Made by a program: the position numbers and the translations under genes
The notes under the pieces: model-generated
Databases searched by the model: none
What the model was told of the DNA's origin: nothing
What the model saw: the letters and a program-made list of their open reading frames with translations, nothing else
Assembly: GCA_021018995.1 (NCBI GenBank)
Contig: CM037590.1
Coordinates: 79,144,097 to 79,208,096 of the forward strand
Source: Chloranthus sessilifolius
Taxonomy: Eukaryota; Streptophyta; Magnoliopsida; Chloranthales; Chloranthaceae
Direction: 5' to 3'
DNA: 64,000 nucleotides
Part shown: one piece after another, positions 11,778 to 22,506 of the stretch
How positions within the stretch are numbered: the first letter of the stretch is position 1
Layout: every line of letters starts with the position of its first letter

Positions 11778-13096
11778 TAACCTATTTGACTCGAGCAAAT
11801 AAACTTGTAGGGAGGTCTAAACATCTAATGCCATAAAATATCTAGTTCGGAATCATTATTCTAAAGCTCACTACATGGGTCATTTAGAAAGCTTAAAAAG
11901 GTTTGAGTATTGCACAAGTCACATTGCTATTGTCTCAACAGTGTAAGTGCAAATCTTTGCTAGCATGTGATTTTAATCTTTATTTTCCCTCTTGACAAGT
12001 TTCTCATTTGTTGTCAATGACTTACTCATATATCACGCACATATTTATTTAATAGATTGCATTTCTTTATAATGAATAAACAGGGATAAACTAGTCTCAT
12101 GTAAAATGTTGATGATCTCTAGATTAGAAAGTGAAATTTGATGATCTATGCTTATATTCATTTCATGCATTGAGATCATGTTGTTGATCATAGAATCTAT
12201 GAAATATTCATGTGAGCTTTTTTGAATATTTAATAAATAGTGTGAGTATTCCTCTTGATGATTGACTAGATTTTATAACATTCCTATAGGAGGATAGTCT
12301 ATAATTAAACAAATTTTCATCATATTTTTTCGTTATTTTCACAACCTATTTGCACGTTTGCACACTGTACATCATAGATGTCCATTGTCATTTCACGAAC
12401 GTCCGCACTTTCAAGATCTCGCTGGTCGAGTGCACTTGTAATAGGACGGACATCCGTGGAAAATCAACGGACGTCCGTGAATCACAATGGTTCAACTTTC
12501 TCAAACGTTGGTCAACTGCGATTTTTGAACTGGTCTTGCACGGATGTCCATGGATCTGCAACGGATGTCCGTGAAAAAAGAAAAAATATTTTTTTAATCA
12601 TTTTCACCAGACGTCCGATTGTGTTCTTTTACTCATTTTCACCAGATTTTCATTGTTTTTACAAGCATATCTTTATAATTTTGATTCCTAATTGTTCAAA
12701 TCTATATAACATGTTGCTTGTGAATGTGTTCCTATTCATTCATGGATGCTTCTTCATTTTACTTTCATTGTCACATTATGAAAAAAAGGGAGAGATAATT
12801 TCTTGTTGGTATAATGATTTTTTTTATATTCCCTGTTACACTTGATCTTCTGTTTTGCATTGTTTCTGTAACAGGTGAATGTGGAAAATGGGTCGATGAT
12901 CATCATAAAAAAAAAACCTAGTTTTTATAGTTTTCATACTTGGTAAATAAGTTAGGGGCAGTAAATAGAGCTGTAATTTTTGCATTGAATGTTAGATTGA
13001 TATATAGGAGTTAGATGAGAGCTAATTTGATGTAATTTTTATTTTATTGAGTCCTTGTAATCTAGGTTTTGTCATGATTGTGATAAAGAGAGAGAT
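11778..13096 (+). other. C1 internal region, 3' part, with internal motif array and polypurine tract
   Basis: It begins with the second copy of TAACC. I find no pol domains. Between 12395 and 12625 several copies of a near-palindrome of the type ACGGACGTCCGTG occur, related to the motif in the C1 LTR. The overlapping 74- and 155-residue ORFs here have no recognisable content. It ends with a purine tract (13084-13095). Confidence 0.65.
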
Positions 13097-13729
13097 TGTT
13101 AGTTATTTTATCATAATTATGATCAAACCTAGAAGTGCTCTTAACAAGTGTTAAAATATTAAGTACATTCAGTGGCCACGGACATCCGTAAGTGATTCAC
13201 GGATATCCGTGACTCGACAGTTAAAAGGAAAGTTAGGGAATCGTGATTTTTGAATTTCTGAAAGTTTCTTCATTCAAAACATTCTTTTTTGAATTCTTTG
13301 TTTCTCCACTCCTTGAGATAATTTATTATGATTCTAAATTGATATAAATCCCAAAAAAAACTTTACCTCTGTGATCTGAGGTTGAGTGTGTTTGTTTCAA
13401 GTTTGTGTTGACTCGTACAAATCGAGAGGACCATCGTGAGAGACAACGGTTGAAGGCAGTAGCTTTACACTATGAAAGGGATGATCGTGAGACGTGATCG
13501 TTGTTGGTGAGAAGAGTGATAGAGTATTTCATTCTTAAAGCACTGTAAGAATTTAATTTGTTCATAGTAGATTATTTGCCTTGGATCCGAGATAGATCCC
13601 ATGGTTTTTACTTGTGATAGGATTTTTCACGTCAAAATCATTTGTGTTCATTTTGTGGGTGTGATTGTTTATTTTTACTATTCACATTATTGTATTGCTT
13701 GGAAGATCATCGATTACTCCAAAATTTCA
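13097..13729 (+). repeat. 3' LTR of C1
   Basis: TGTTAG...TTTCA, collinear with 482-1130. It contains paired CACGGACATCCGT / CACGGATATCCGTG motifs at 13175-13212. Confidence 0.82.
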
Positions 13730-14250
13730 ATTGATTCACGGACATTCGTGTCTCGACGGTTAAAAAGAGAAATTATGGTTTCGAAAAGTTGAAACTTTCG
13801 GGAAAATTTTCTTCTGATTTTCCCATTCCCCTTCTTTGAGATAAATTAGTGTTATTCTTAATTGATATATATCTCAAAGAAATTCTTGCCTCTGTGATCT
13901 GAGGTTGATCTTGATTTATTTAGTTTGTAAGTTGGCTCGTGTGAATCGAGTGGACCATCGTAAGAGATGACGGTTGAAAGCGATAGCTTTGCACTATGAA
14001 AGGGATGATCGTGAGACGCGATCCTTGTTGGTGAGAAGAGTGATAGAGCATTTCATTTTTAAAGCACTGTAAGAATATTTTTCATAGTGGAGTGTTTGCT
14101 TTGGATCCAAGATAGATCCCATAATTTTTACCTGTGATAGGGTTTTCCACGTCAAAATTATCTGTGTTCATTTTTGTGATTGTGATTGTTCCTTATATCG
14201 TTAATTTTATATTATCTCTAGTTATATCATTAATTTTCTCAAAATTTTAG
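13730..14250 (+). repeat. Third, 5'-truncated LTR of the C1 family
   Basis: It opens within the LTR at the motif TGATTCACGGACATTCGTG and follows the same order as the complete LTRs (tctgtgatctgaggttga, the repeated tgaaagggatgatcgtgag block and tagatcccat). It then diverges near 14200. It lacks the first ~110 bases of the LTR. It directly abuts the 3' LTR, suggesting recombination between family members rather than a clean insertion. Confidence 0.7.
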
Positions 14251-14279
14251 ACATATACATGGTGTGCTATTTAAAATTA

Positions 14280-14480
14280 CAAAGCTTCTTGCTAAAAAAA
14301 GCTAGAGGCTAAAACTGCTACAAGTTTAAAATTAAATGCTATAGGCTAAAAATGCTACAAGTTTAAAATTGCTACAGGCTAAAAAATTACATGTTTGGAA
14401 TGATTTAATAAATGCTACAGAATTAAAAAACGCTACAGGTTTGGATTGATTTAAAAAAAGCTACAGGTTTGGAATCATAT
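14280..14480. repeat. Degenerate short tandem-like repeat (gctacaggtttaaaat)
   Basis: About seven imperfect copies of a gctacaRg-t/a-rich unit, spaced 25-40 bases apart. No coding content and no terminal duplication found. Confidence 0.5.
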
Positions 14481-14539
14481 AATTATATGAGGAGTATTTT
14501 TTACTTTTTTTAAAAAACAAAAATTAGTGTTGGCACACG

Positions 14540-14826
14540 TTTCTGAACTGCCGGGGAAGTGATAGTTTGCTAGTGGTTCTAAACCACTGGCGAAGGTATA
14601 CTTTGCGGGTGATTCTAAACTGCAGGCATGTTAAATTAAACAATTGGAGGTAGAATATATTACCGGCGGTAATAACCGCCGGGGATATTGAGAATCACTG
14701 GCAGTTTATAACTGCCCGGGTAGATTCGAGTCACCGATAGTTATAAACCGCCGGCAATTCAATCCCTGTCATTTTCTTTCTCGGTAGTTTGAACATCCGC
14801 GGGCGAGTCTCCATAGATTTGTAGTG
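14540..14826. mobile_element. CACTA transposon end fragment
   Basis: It ends in CCATAGATTTGTAGTG, the reverse complement of a CACTACAAATC-type CACTA terminus. The 280 bases before it hold inverted copies of a subterminal motif (ACCGGCGGT / ACCGCCGG at about 14663-14685, CCGCCGGC at about 14750), typical of CACTA subterminal arrays. No opposite end with CACTAC was found to the left, so this is a truncated copy. It belongs to a different family from the large element at 18325-28380. Confidence 0.6.
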
Positions 14827-15610
14827 ATAAATGCATCTGAAGGAAAAAAAAAAATTGTGATAAGTTAAGAGCCTCCACCACTGTGTGTCAAAGCCATTAT
14901 AACCAAAAAATATCATCATGCTTTCTTTATACGAGTGTAGAGTTAAACAAAAAAAATAAAATTGAAGAAAGATGCAAACTCCAAGGTCTCATGTTCAATT
15001 TCAGCTAGACATCAAAATAATGAAGTAAAAAAAAAAAAATGGAGACAAAGATGAAAGCTTTTTTCTTGAAACGAGGTGAAAGCTTTTACGGGTAATTTAT
15101 CATTTTACCTTAGCGTTTGGTTGTGTCAAACTCCAACATCTTGAAATGACTATTTTCTAAAGGCCTTCCAAAGTATTTTGTTGTAATTGTCAGTCTTGAA
15201 ACAAAAGGCCCTTAAAAGTTGAATTAGGCAAACCCAAATTTTGGCGAGAACCAGTCCCTTCTTTAGTCCAACCCCGTACGAAAATGGAATTTTAAGTTCA
15301 ACCAATGAACTTCTAAATTTTTTGTTGAATTAATCAGTTTAATAGGTTGTTAAAAAGACTATCAATTTCAATAAAAGAAGTAGAATTTTAAGAAGGCTAA
15401 CATTATTTGCAACCGAGGATTTTTTACTTGTTTCTCAACTTTATTACATTTTAATAAACTTGTCTTTGCAACCATAAAAGTTTTTCACTGCTAAGCGACA
15501 AACAAGTTATACAGGTTACCGGTGGGAGCCCATCGACAGGTTTATAGATATGTGAGGATACCCATAGAAACATAAATAGATCTGTCGTTGTCTTCTTTTT
15601 CTTCTCTTCG
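14827..15610. other. Intergenic DNA without recognisable features
   Basis: AT-rich sequence with A-runs. No ORF with plausible coding content, RNA gene or transposon ends were seen. Confidence 0.5.
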
Positions 15611-15621
15611 ATGGTCGTGAG

Positions 15622-15878
15622 CAGGATTTAAATTTCGATATATTATAATATATCGGTTGGGTCTCAGGCTGATACATATTGGATATTAGTGGATAGGTAT
15701 CAGCAAAATCGACCGATATTTAATTGCCATTTATTATTTCTAAAATATTAAAAAATGTAAATAATAAATTAATTTATCAAAAGGACATTTTTGGTATTTA
15801 TTGTCTGATTTATATCGGATGGGGCCTCACCTGATACATATCAGCCGATATGTATCAGATGTGGCTGAGATTTAAACC
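15622..15878. mobile_element. Small Mutator-like MITE with an 11-bp flanking duplication
   Basis: A 257-bp block is flanked by direct repeats ATGGTCGTGAG at 15611-15621 and 15879-15889. Its ends are imperfect inverted repeats (GGATTTAAATTTC near the start, GAGATTTAAACC at the end). Inside are two related blocks with ATATCGGTTGGG / ATATCGGATGGG and GATACATAT. A duplication of 9-11 bp fits Mutator-like elements. No coding sequence. Confidence 0.65.
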
Positions 15879-15969
15879 ATGGTCGTGAGTGGTGGTGGGG
15901 TTGTTGCGGTGGTGGAGAGATTTAGAATAATATGTGGGAGGTGATGAGTGGGAGTGCAATGGTGGTGGT

Positions 15970-16503
15970 TAGGGGTGGGGGCTTTGGCCGGGTTATGGAA
16001 AAACCAAGCCTGGGTGGGAGGATTTGTACCTGGTCCAAGCCTGGCCCCCAACCAGTCAAAAAGTTAAAATCCTAATCTTTGTCCTGCCCGACCCATTTAT
16101 TTATAAACTATTTATTGATTTCTAAAAATAACCTCTATATTCATAAAAATAATAGAAATATTGACATATCATAAAGTTTTAATAAGAAGTTAATATCTTA
16201 ACTATTGATATATCATAAATATCTATTTCCAGGAAATTGTAGGGTGTTAGAATCAAATATGTATAGTTTTTTACCGTTTTTATTTAAAATGTGTATTACA
16301 AATGAAAATCAACATATGTATTATTTATAAGAGCCGAAGGGCTTAGGAGCCTGAGCCTAAGCCCAAGCTTGACCTGCTTCAATTTCATCCTTAAGTTGTT
16401 AGCCAAAGCATGGCCCACAGGCTTATATCAACCCCGAACTTTCCTTTAATTGGATCGGGACTAGCGGACTAGGATGGGGCTACCCAGCCCATTGCCATCA
16501 CCA
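15970..16503. mobile_element. hAT-type MITE with 8-bp target duplication
   Basis: It is flanked by GTGGTGGT at 15962-15969 and 16504-16511. It starts TAGGGGTGGGGGC and ends GCCCATTGCCATCACCA, whose complement TGGTGATGGCAATGGGC resembles plant hAT MITE termini (TAGGG-TGGCAATGGGC). The interior has GGCCNGG/CCTAAGCCC blocks but no ORF. The duplication lies in GGT-rich DNA, so the exact edges could shift slightly. Confidence 0.68.
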
Positions 16504-16511
16504 GTGGTGGT

Positions 16512-18321
16512 AGGGCCTAGTTGTAGTGATCCTAATTTTATTGCATTGATACACTTATTAAATTGTATGTGCCTAATATTATATCCATTGCATGCTTTAA
16601 ATATTCAAATGTTTAAATTAAAAATATATGTTTTGATTTTTCAAACTCGTATATTTATTTCTGTCATTAATTGACACAAATTATGTGGTAGCCTACTGGT
16701 TAGAGATTTGAATAAGAAATAAACGGAGAAAACCTTAAATTATAATCTCATTTAGAGTTCTTCTTAAAAATAGAGGTTATTTTCGTAAGAAAATCTTAGA
16801 GACCTTAGAGAAGAGATTTCAGATATTTTTTTTTCTAAAACTTTTCATTTTGAAAGATTGGCGAGACGTTTGCACCTATTCTTAAGCGGTCTTCGCCTTC
16901 ATCAAGTGTCATCGTTGTAGCAAAGAATCCGATTGAATCACAGAGATACAATCAATCTAGGAATGGAGAAATAATGCTTTCCTTTGGAACATAAAATATC
17001 GATTTAAATATGAGTTTTATTTTAATTAATATTTTTATTGCATAAATAATGAATTATATAATTAGATGTGATGCGTGCTACGATTGATGCTTTTGATGTT
17101 GATATTTTTAACTAAAAATCGGGTTAAATCCGATCATACGATTTGAGATACTTTGATGTTTCTATAATTCATAAATATGTGCTTGTGGGATGTATAATTT
17201 TAATAAGTTGAAAGGAATTGAACATAAAATGGATATCAGTGTTGCTTGAATTTATCTTTTCCTTTAAAGATAATTAAGTCTTTATTTTCATAAAAAAAAA
17301 ACAAAACTAAAACTTTATTGGTGTCAGGCCTATATTTTTTTTTAAGAGCTTAAACTCATCAAATAGATGGTATATGGTTTTGATGATAATAATGTATATA
17401 ATTTTATTTACATAGATTATGTAATTGTAATATAAATTTTGGTTAGTTAATTGTGAGTAATTGATATTATAATTTATTTTGTTATTTAAATAATTTAAAA
17501 ATGACTAAACAAAATATTTATTTTGAAGTTGATTTTTTTTTTTTTCTACAAATCATTAATTTATCTATAAATATTAAATTTCTCCTCAAAGCCATCCATT
17601 TCAAATAGGTTTGACTTGGTCCAACCCAAACCAATGGAACCAATCTGAATTTTAAAATATTTGTCTTGACATGCAGAACCATACGTAGTGATTGATTGAG
17701 ACATGAAGGCAAAATTTTAAAAAAATAATAACAAATTGAAAAGGAAAAGGTGTGACAATTGAAAACCAATTTGGCAGAGGCTTTTGTCCTTATTACACCA
17801 AACTAAGAATTGGATGGTTGACAGTTAATTGCGTCTTAGGATATTTTATAAAATATTGAAAATAAAAGATACGATTAGCTGATCGTTGTACTTAAAAACT
17901 AAAGACAATTGAAACTTACACCTCACTTTTATGTATTGACACTTAATTAGTATTCATATTAGGTAAGTGCCTAGTGTTCTGGTGACCACTTGGTAGTTGG
18001 TACTCGGGTCACTTTTGGAGCTGTCTGATAGGTGCGTCACGCATAATTTTAAATAGGGAGCTTAAATTTAGCATGAGATTTGTATCGTGACATATGATTA
18101 AAATGAAAATTTTTATTATTTTATTGATTTGAAGTCTATGATGTAAAGATTTTTGAGGCAAAAAATTAACAAAAAACATAATCTATCAGATGATGGCCTC
18201 GTCCTTTGACACAAAACATGACTCCATAGAAGCAGATGCTATAAAAATCTCTTTTCTTGTCAATCTTTTGCCTAAAAGATCTTTACATCATGGTCTTCTA
18301 ATTAGACGGCTTAGATGGTAT
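16512..18321. other. Intergenic DNA without recognisable genes
   Basis: 1.8 kb of AT-rich sequence with several A/T runs. The ORFs here (66-83 codons) show no domain signal. Nothing supportable beyond the transposon boundary at 18322-18325. Confidence 0.55.
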
Positions 18322-18324
18322 TTC

Positions 18325-18450
18325 CACTACGTCAAAATGAAAAGAAAACTACTTTTGCAATATAAAAAAGAACCATTGCCAAGCAGTGGTGTAATAATCT
18401 ACTCTCAAAATCCATTGTTTATTAAGTTAAAACAGTGGTTTAGTTCCTAA
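18325..18450. repeat. Left terminal inverted repeat and subterminal repeats of the CACTA element
   Basis: CACTACGTCAAAA terminus followed by copies of the subterminal motif (GCAGTGGTG at about 18383, ACAGTGGTTTAG at about 18432), matching motifs at the right end. Confidence 0.8.
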
Positions 18451-18842
18451 CTCTTACATCACGTGCACTCCTCTCTATTGTCACGTGTAAAACTATCGAG
18501 ACCCCAAAAATCTCCCCAAAATTCTATTTAGCTGACAATCTTTTCTGTAGCTAACAAAGCTACCGCTCCTCCTCTCTCTCGCCCCATCTCCTCTCTCTCG
18601 CCCCATCTTCCTCTTCGAAACCCTAACCTCCATTGAAGGGGATTTTGTGTTGAAGGTTGGAGACGATGTTGAAGCATCTTCTAAATCTCCAGATTCAGTT
18701 CATCTCCCTCCTCGTCAAACCTTCCTCAAACCCTAACTCAGATCAAACGACGCGCACTCCTAAAATAAATCTCTCTTTCCTCTTTTTCCTCTTTTTCTTC
18801 TCTTATCTTTTCATATATCTTCTGTAAATAGAAAAAAAACAA

Positions 18843-18953
18843 ATGGAAGCTGCGATGGATCTGATGCGGAGGATCTCTCCGAACCAGTCAGAAAGCGCTC
18901 TATTAGCTCTTCTATCCCTAATCTCTCAACACTCCTCATATCTCCTCTCTCAA
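18843..18953 (+). pseudogene. Captured exon 1 of F-actin-capping protein subunit beta
   Basis: The ATG at 18843 opens 37 codons (MEAAMDLMRR, PNQSE, ALLSLISQHSS, LLSQ) that match the start of plant capping protein beta. That protein caps actin filament barbed ends as an alpha-beta heterodimer. The exon ends at Gln with a GTAGGT donor, at the position where the family has its first intron (phase 0). Upstream, 18550-18842 is CT-rich and carries cgaaaccctaacc motifs like a captured promoter/5' UTR. The rest of the capping protein gene is absent. The next exon belongs to a different gene, so the fragment was captured as promoter plus first exon and may drive a chimeric transcript. Confidence 0.82.
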
Positions 18954-19064
18954 GTAGGTAAAAGCTACAAGGTGATAACCTGGATGTTTTATTTTCTCTC
19001 TCTCTCTCTCTCTTAATATATATATTAGCTGATTGAAACCTTCATTAATTTCTTAATACTGCAG

Positions 19065-19289
19065 TCGAGGCTTGATAATTCATGGGACCCGACTTCGGAT
19101 AGGGCGAAGAAGCTGTTGATATTGGACGATGGAGAGAGGATTGATGGTGGTTTCTTAGATGCGAGAGAAGATGTTCTTTCGATCAGTGACGATATTGGTG
19201 ATTCCTCCAATGGTGTTCTAGATAAGTGCATTGTACATCTCCCAATGAAATGGGATTCTGAGAAATTGAAGAACTATTTAGATGATCAG
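19065..19289 (+). pseudogene. Captured exon of a TRM2A/C3H24-like tRNA uracil methyltransferase
   Basis: A 225-bp open exon between ctgcag and a GTACGT donor, phase 0 on both sides. It reads NSWDPTSDRAKK near its start and KCIVHLPMKWDSEKLKNYL near its end. This matches the segment after the CCCH zinc finger and the start of the RRM-like region in plant zinc-finger C3H24-type tRNA (uracil-5-)-methyltransferase homologues. The zinc finger and the methyltransferase domain are not present. It stays in frame with the capping protein exon upstream. The family assignment rests on motif recall and could be checked with a protein search. Confidence 0.62.
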
Positions 19290-21745
19290 GTACGTCGGTC
19301 TAAAATTGAATTGATGATTTTTGGTAGTTTGATTCCACTCTGTTTTTATGAAATGGTGGAGATTAGATTACAATCTTTCTTTTTCCCATAAATTTAGGCT
19401 TAATTATTAATATATACTTTGTTATCCATAAAAAAAAAGTTCAAAAATTTAGGCTTTATTGAATTTTATACAGACTATTTAGGAGACTAATGGGTCTAAA
19501 TCCTTAATGTCTTCTGCCCTTCTTCGGAACACATTAAGGATTCCACAACATTATAAAAGTGAACTTTAGACTCTTACCAATATACATTGCCCGGTAGTTA
19601 TGGAATTCGTGAAAGAATTTCACAATATACTCTTTAAGCAACTCCCAAAACATTGTAAAGAATTCCAGCCTGAACCCATCGTACAGAGCCTTCTTTTTGC
19701 CAATAGTCATCTTATCTTAACCCTGCTTCTATAGGTGAGTCTGTTAGAACCTATGAGCTCTTTGGTGAGTCTATTAGATTCTGACTGCTTTTAGTGGGGT
19801 CCTGTTCCTTGGGAACAAGGACGCCATTCTTCCATAAAATTTAGCTCTGTTTTGGCTTTTTGCCCAGTTTTAAAATATATTCCATAGCAGCCATTCTTCC
19901 AGTTATTTCCCTGCAACTTTGCAACCCTCACTCTTAGTGGCCTGCAACTCCTCTTTTCACACTATCAACATGGCTCTTTTGTCATTTCAATAACACCTTG
20001 TTTATCTTTATAACTCCCTGAAATGGCCCCTGTTTTGCTTTTCATCTCAGCCATGCCACAACCCCGTTTTGGACTAAACACTCCTTTGGTGGAGACAGGT
20101 CCAAGCAAAACCCTCCATTTTGGTGAAGACAGGTCCGAGGGGTCTCAAAGAGGACTTATTTTGGAAGAGTTGGTATATTGTAACCAACTCATTCTAAGTT
20201 GATGTTGTGGTCTGTAATAATCATTACAACTATTAGACTTTAGGCGTCAAATTCTCTTCAAGATCTATGATCACTTAAATGCCTAAGATGACAGCCCAAT
20301 CTTCCAAGTGTAATAACGAGTTCCCAAATTCCCAGCTAGGGTCCTTGAAATCTGATTATATCTATCTCAATCTGAATAAAGGTATTAGATTAAATTGACT
20401 CCCTATTATTTGAGTAAGTCAAAGTCATTCAATTTCAAGAGCAGATATTGCATAAGGTAATCACAAGTCTAATTATTTATTCAATTTTATTTTCATAAAT
20501 TATATTTTTTAGCCCATAGTTTTCTAACAATTTATTAAGGCTTCCATCAAGGTGCCTAGTCTGAGCTCTCTAAGATCAAATTTAGACTGCGTTTGGGTTA
20601 GCTCTTTGGGGGTAAAGAGCAGCTCTTTCACTTTTGGGTCTGGCTAAAAGTTGAGACAGCTTGTATTTTTTGGGGGACAAATTGAGACTTTTTGGGGGAC
20701 AAATTGACCCATCAAACGGGGGCCAAAAAAGAATAATTTTTTTAAAAATCACATGCCCCATGGCTGATCAACCCAAAGACTTTTGTTTGTTTTTATTTAT
20801 TTATTATTGATTTAAATTTTCTCAAGTCACTTTTACAAACTGCACACATAATTATACTATGATTTAATGTTCTTGTTTCTTGTTCTTGTCATTGTAAACG
20901 TCTAGGGGGTAAGGTAGTGCTGTAGCCTTTGTTCTCTTAAACCCTTGATTAGGAGGAGATTGAGTCTCTTTTTAATTTTTTGGGGTTGATAATTGTTGGA
21001 GGTTTTCTGAGGATGGCATAGATAGTATGCTTTGGCTGTTAAAAAAGTTTTAGGTTCTCTCAATCCTTTTTTCTCGTGGTAACAGCTGAAAAAGTGGAGG
21101 GCCTTCACCTTGTGGTAGGATTTTGAGCTCTTATGCCCCTGGTAGAGTTTAGGTATTCACCTGGTTGACGCGTCTTGATAAGAGCCAAACAGGTGGGGCT
21201 GGTTGGATGGGCTTTGAGGCGTGGTCCTTAGGATTATGGGTTTGGATTGTAGGAAAAAGCCCGCCGGGCTAGAAATGGTATTTGAGACCTACCAGAATAA
21301 TGGACCCGAATGTTCAATGCTTGTGTTAAAACATCAATAGGACACAGCTAGGCTAGTCAAAACTTAGTATGCAGGCCTTGGCCCATAAATTTTTTGGGCT
21401 TAAATTTAGTTGGTAGATGGTAAGTTCCAATTTCTTTACAGTAGGAAAAAAAATTCAGAAAAGAAAAAAACAAAAATAGATGGTGGAAGCAGTATTATGT
21501 ATAATTGTTTGGAGTCCAATTTTTTCTTCCATGTAATTTTTTTGTGTTTCCATCTTTGAGATGTACAAATAAATACTGTTATCAATTCGTGCAACATAAA
21601 AAGTTTAATATTTTCTCAAGTTTTCTCTTAACCGATTGTTCTCTCTTGTAGTTATCAGATTGTTCTCTTTTTTTAATTTAATACATCCCTAAGTCTTCTC
21701 TTAACAGATGTTCTCTGCTGTGCTTCTCTTTCTCTTTCTTAACAG
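19290..21745 (+). other. Intron-like DNA between captured exons
   Basis: 2.4 kb with no further exon that I can identify. It includes a short direct repeat (tttttgggggacaaattga, about 20669-20708) in a MITE-like block beginning gcgtttgggttagctctttggg (split around 20590-20610), and repeated tgagtctgttaga-type phrases near 19735-19780. A minus-strand ORF at 20902-21108 has no domain content. Confidence 0.4.
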
Positions 21746-21808
21746 TATAAGCCAGAAACTTGTGAGATTCAGGCTCATAAAGGGAATAAAATCAAAGTAC
21801 ACTACCGG
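21746..21808 (+). pseudogene. Captured exon of an FKBP15-type peptidyl-prolyl isomerase
   Basis: A 63-bp exon (acceptor aacag, donor GTAAGT, phase 0 on both sides) reads [20 protein letters not shown] plus Arg. Plant FKBP15-1/2, ER-lumen FK506-binding isomerases, have the same segment immediately before the FKBP fold (KPxxCExQAHKGDKIKVHYR). The rest of the fold is absent. It is in phase with the two upstream captured exons. Confidence 0.75.
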
Positions 21809-22412
21809 GTAAGTATTTGTTCAACTTCAATTTTATATACAGTGGTTGACACACTAGAAAATAAGTATAGGTATGTGTCCAGTTAACCCCCATACATGAG
21901 CAATGTCAATAGTTTGACCATTTTTTTTAATAGCTTTTTTAACTCTATAACTGGATATTTGTATGCTTATCCGTTTCTTGACTTTGGTTTTGTTTGTGTG
22001 ACATCCTCTTATTTTTGCAGTATGGTAAGCTGAAACTTTTAACTTAAACCACTTTTTGTCTAGGAATATAAGGAAAATAGATGATATGGTGCTTTAAATT
22101 TTTTTTCGATTCATGAATTTATTTTTTTATCGGAAAAATCACACATAGTATAATAGTGAAAGAAGGCATGGTATCACAATTAGTTCCACTTTCAATATCA
22201 GAATTCCCATATTTTTGAAAATCTGAAGTGCATGAGTTAATGGCATAACTTTAAAACTTCGCATCTAGTCAATTTTTTTGTAGGGAGTCCTCCAAGCAAT
22301 GGAAAAATTTTATCCCAAGAGTCACATTATAATTTTTTTTGAATTCTCAAGCATCTTAGCTCATCTTATTTGTTTTGAATTCTCTTGTTCTTTAATAATT
22401 TTTTTTTTTCAG

Positions 22413-22506
22413 AATCTGCAAGAAGCTAACAGATTAATGATAGTGGACGAAATGGTGCATATGATTTGAATGCCAGAAACAATTGAATCACCTATTATAG
22501 CAAGGT
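22413..22506 (+). other. Unidentified exon-like segment with acceptor site
   Basis: It follows a long T-rich tract and ttttcag. If joined in phase 0 to the FKBP15 exon it reads NLQEANRLMIVDEMVHMI and then stops at 22467. I do not recognise it. It may be the end of a chimeric ORF or part of another captured gene. Confidence 0.35.

Larger units (their letters stand above)
482..14250 (+). mobile_element. Non-autonomous Copia-type LTR retrotransposon C1, split by element G1
   Basis: Two LTR copies (482-1130 and 13097-13729) flank about 1.9 kb of its own internal sequence (1131-1750 and 11778-13096). The remainder is the inserted chromovirus G1. A primer-binding site for initiator Met tRNA follows the first LTR. 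A purine tract (aaagagagaga) followed by TGTTAGTTATTTT precedes the second, as in SIRE/Maximus-like Copia elements. No gag-pol of normal length remains. A short stretch near 1229-1258 could be a gag N-terminal relic. The two LTRs differ by roughly 15% over the first 140 bases by eye, so the element is old. Flanks do not show a clear 5-bp duplication. Confidence 0.7.

Noticed and set aside
12378-12845. 155-codon ORF in the C1 internal region
   Set aside because: It crosses the palindromic motif array and a low-complexity tail and has no family resemblance.
19116-19391. Independent 91-codon gene
   Set aside because: It is the C3H24-like captured exon read past its GTACGT donor and begins at TTG, not ATG.
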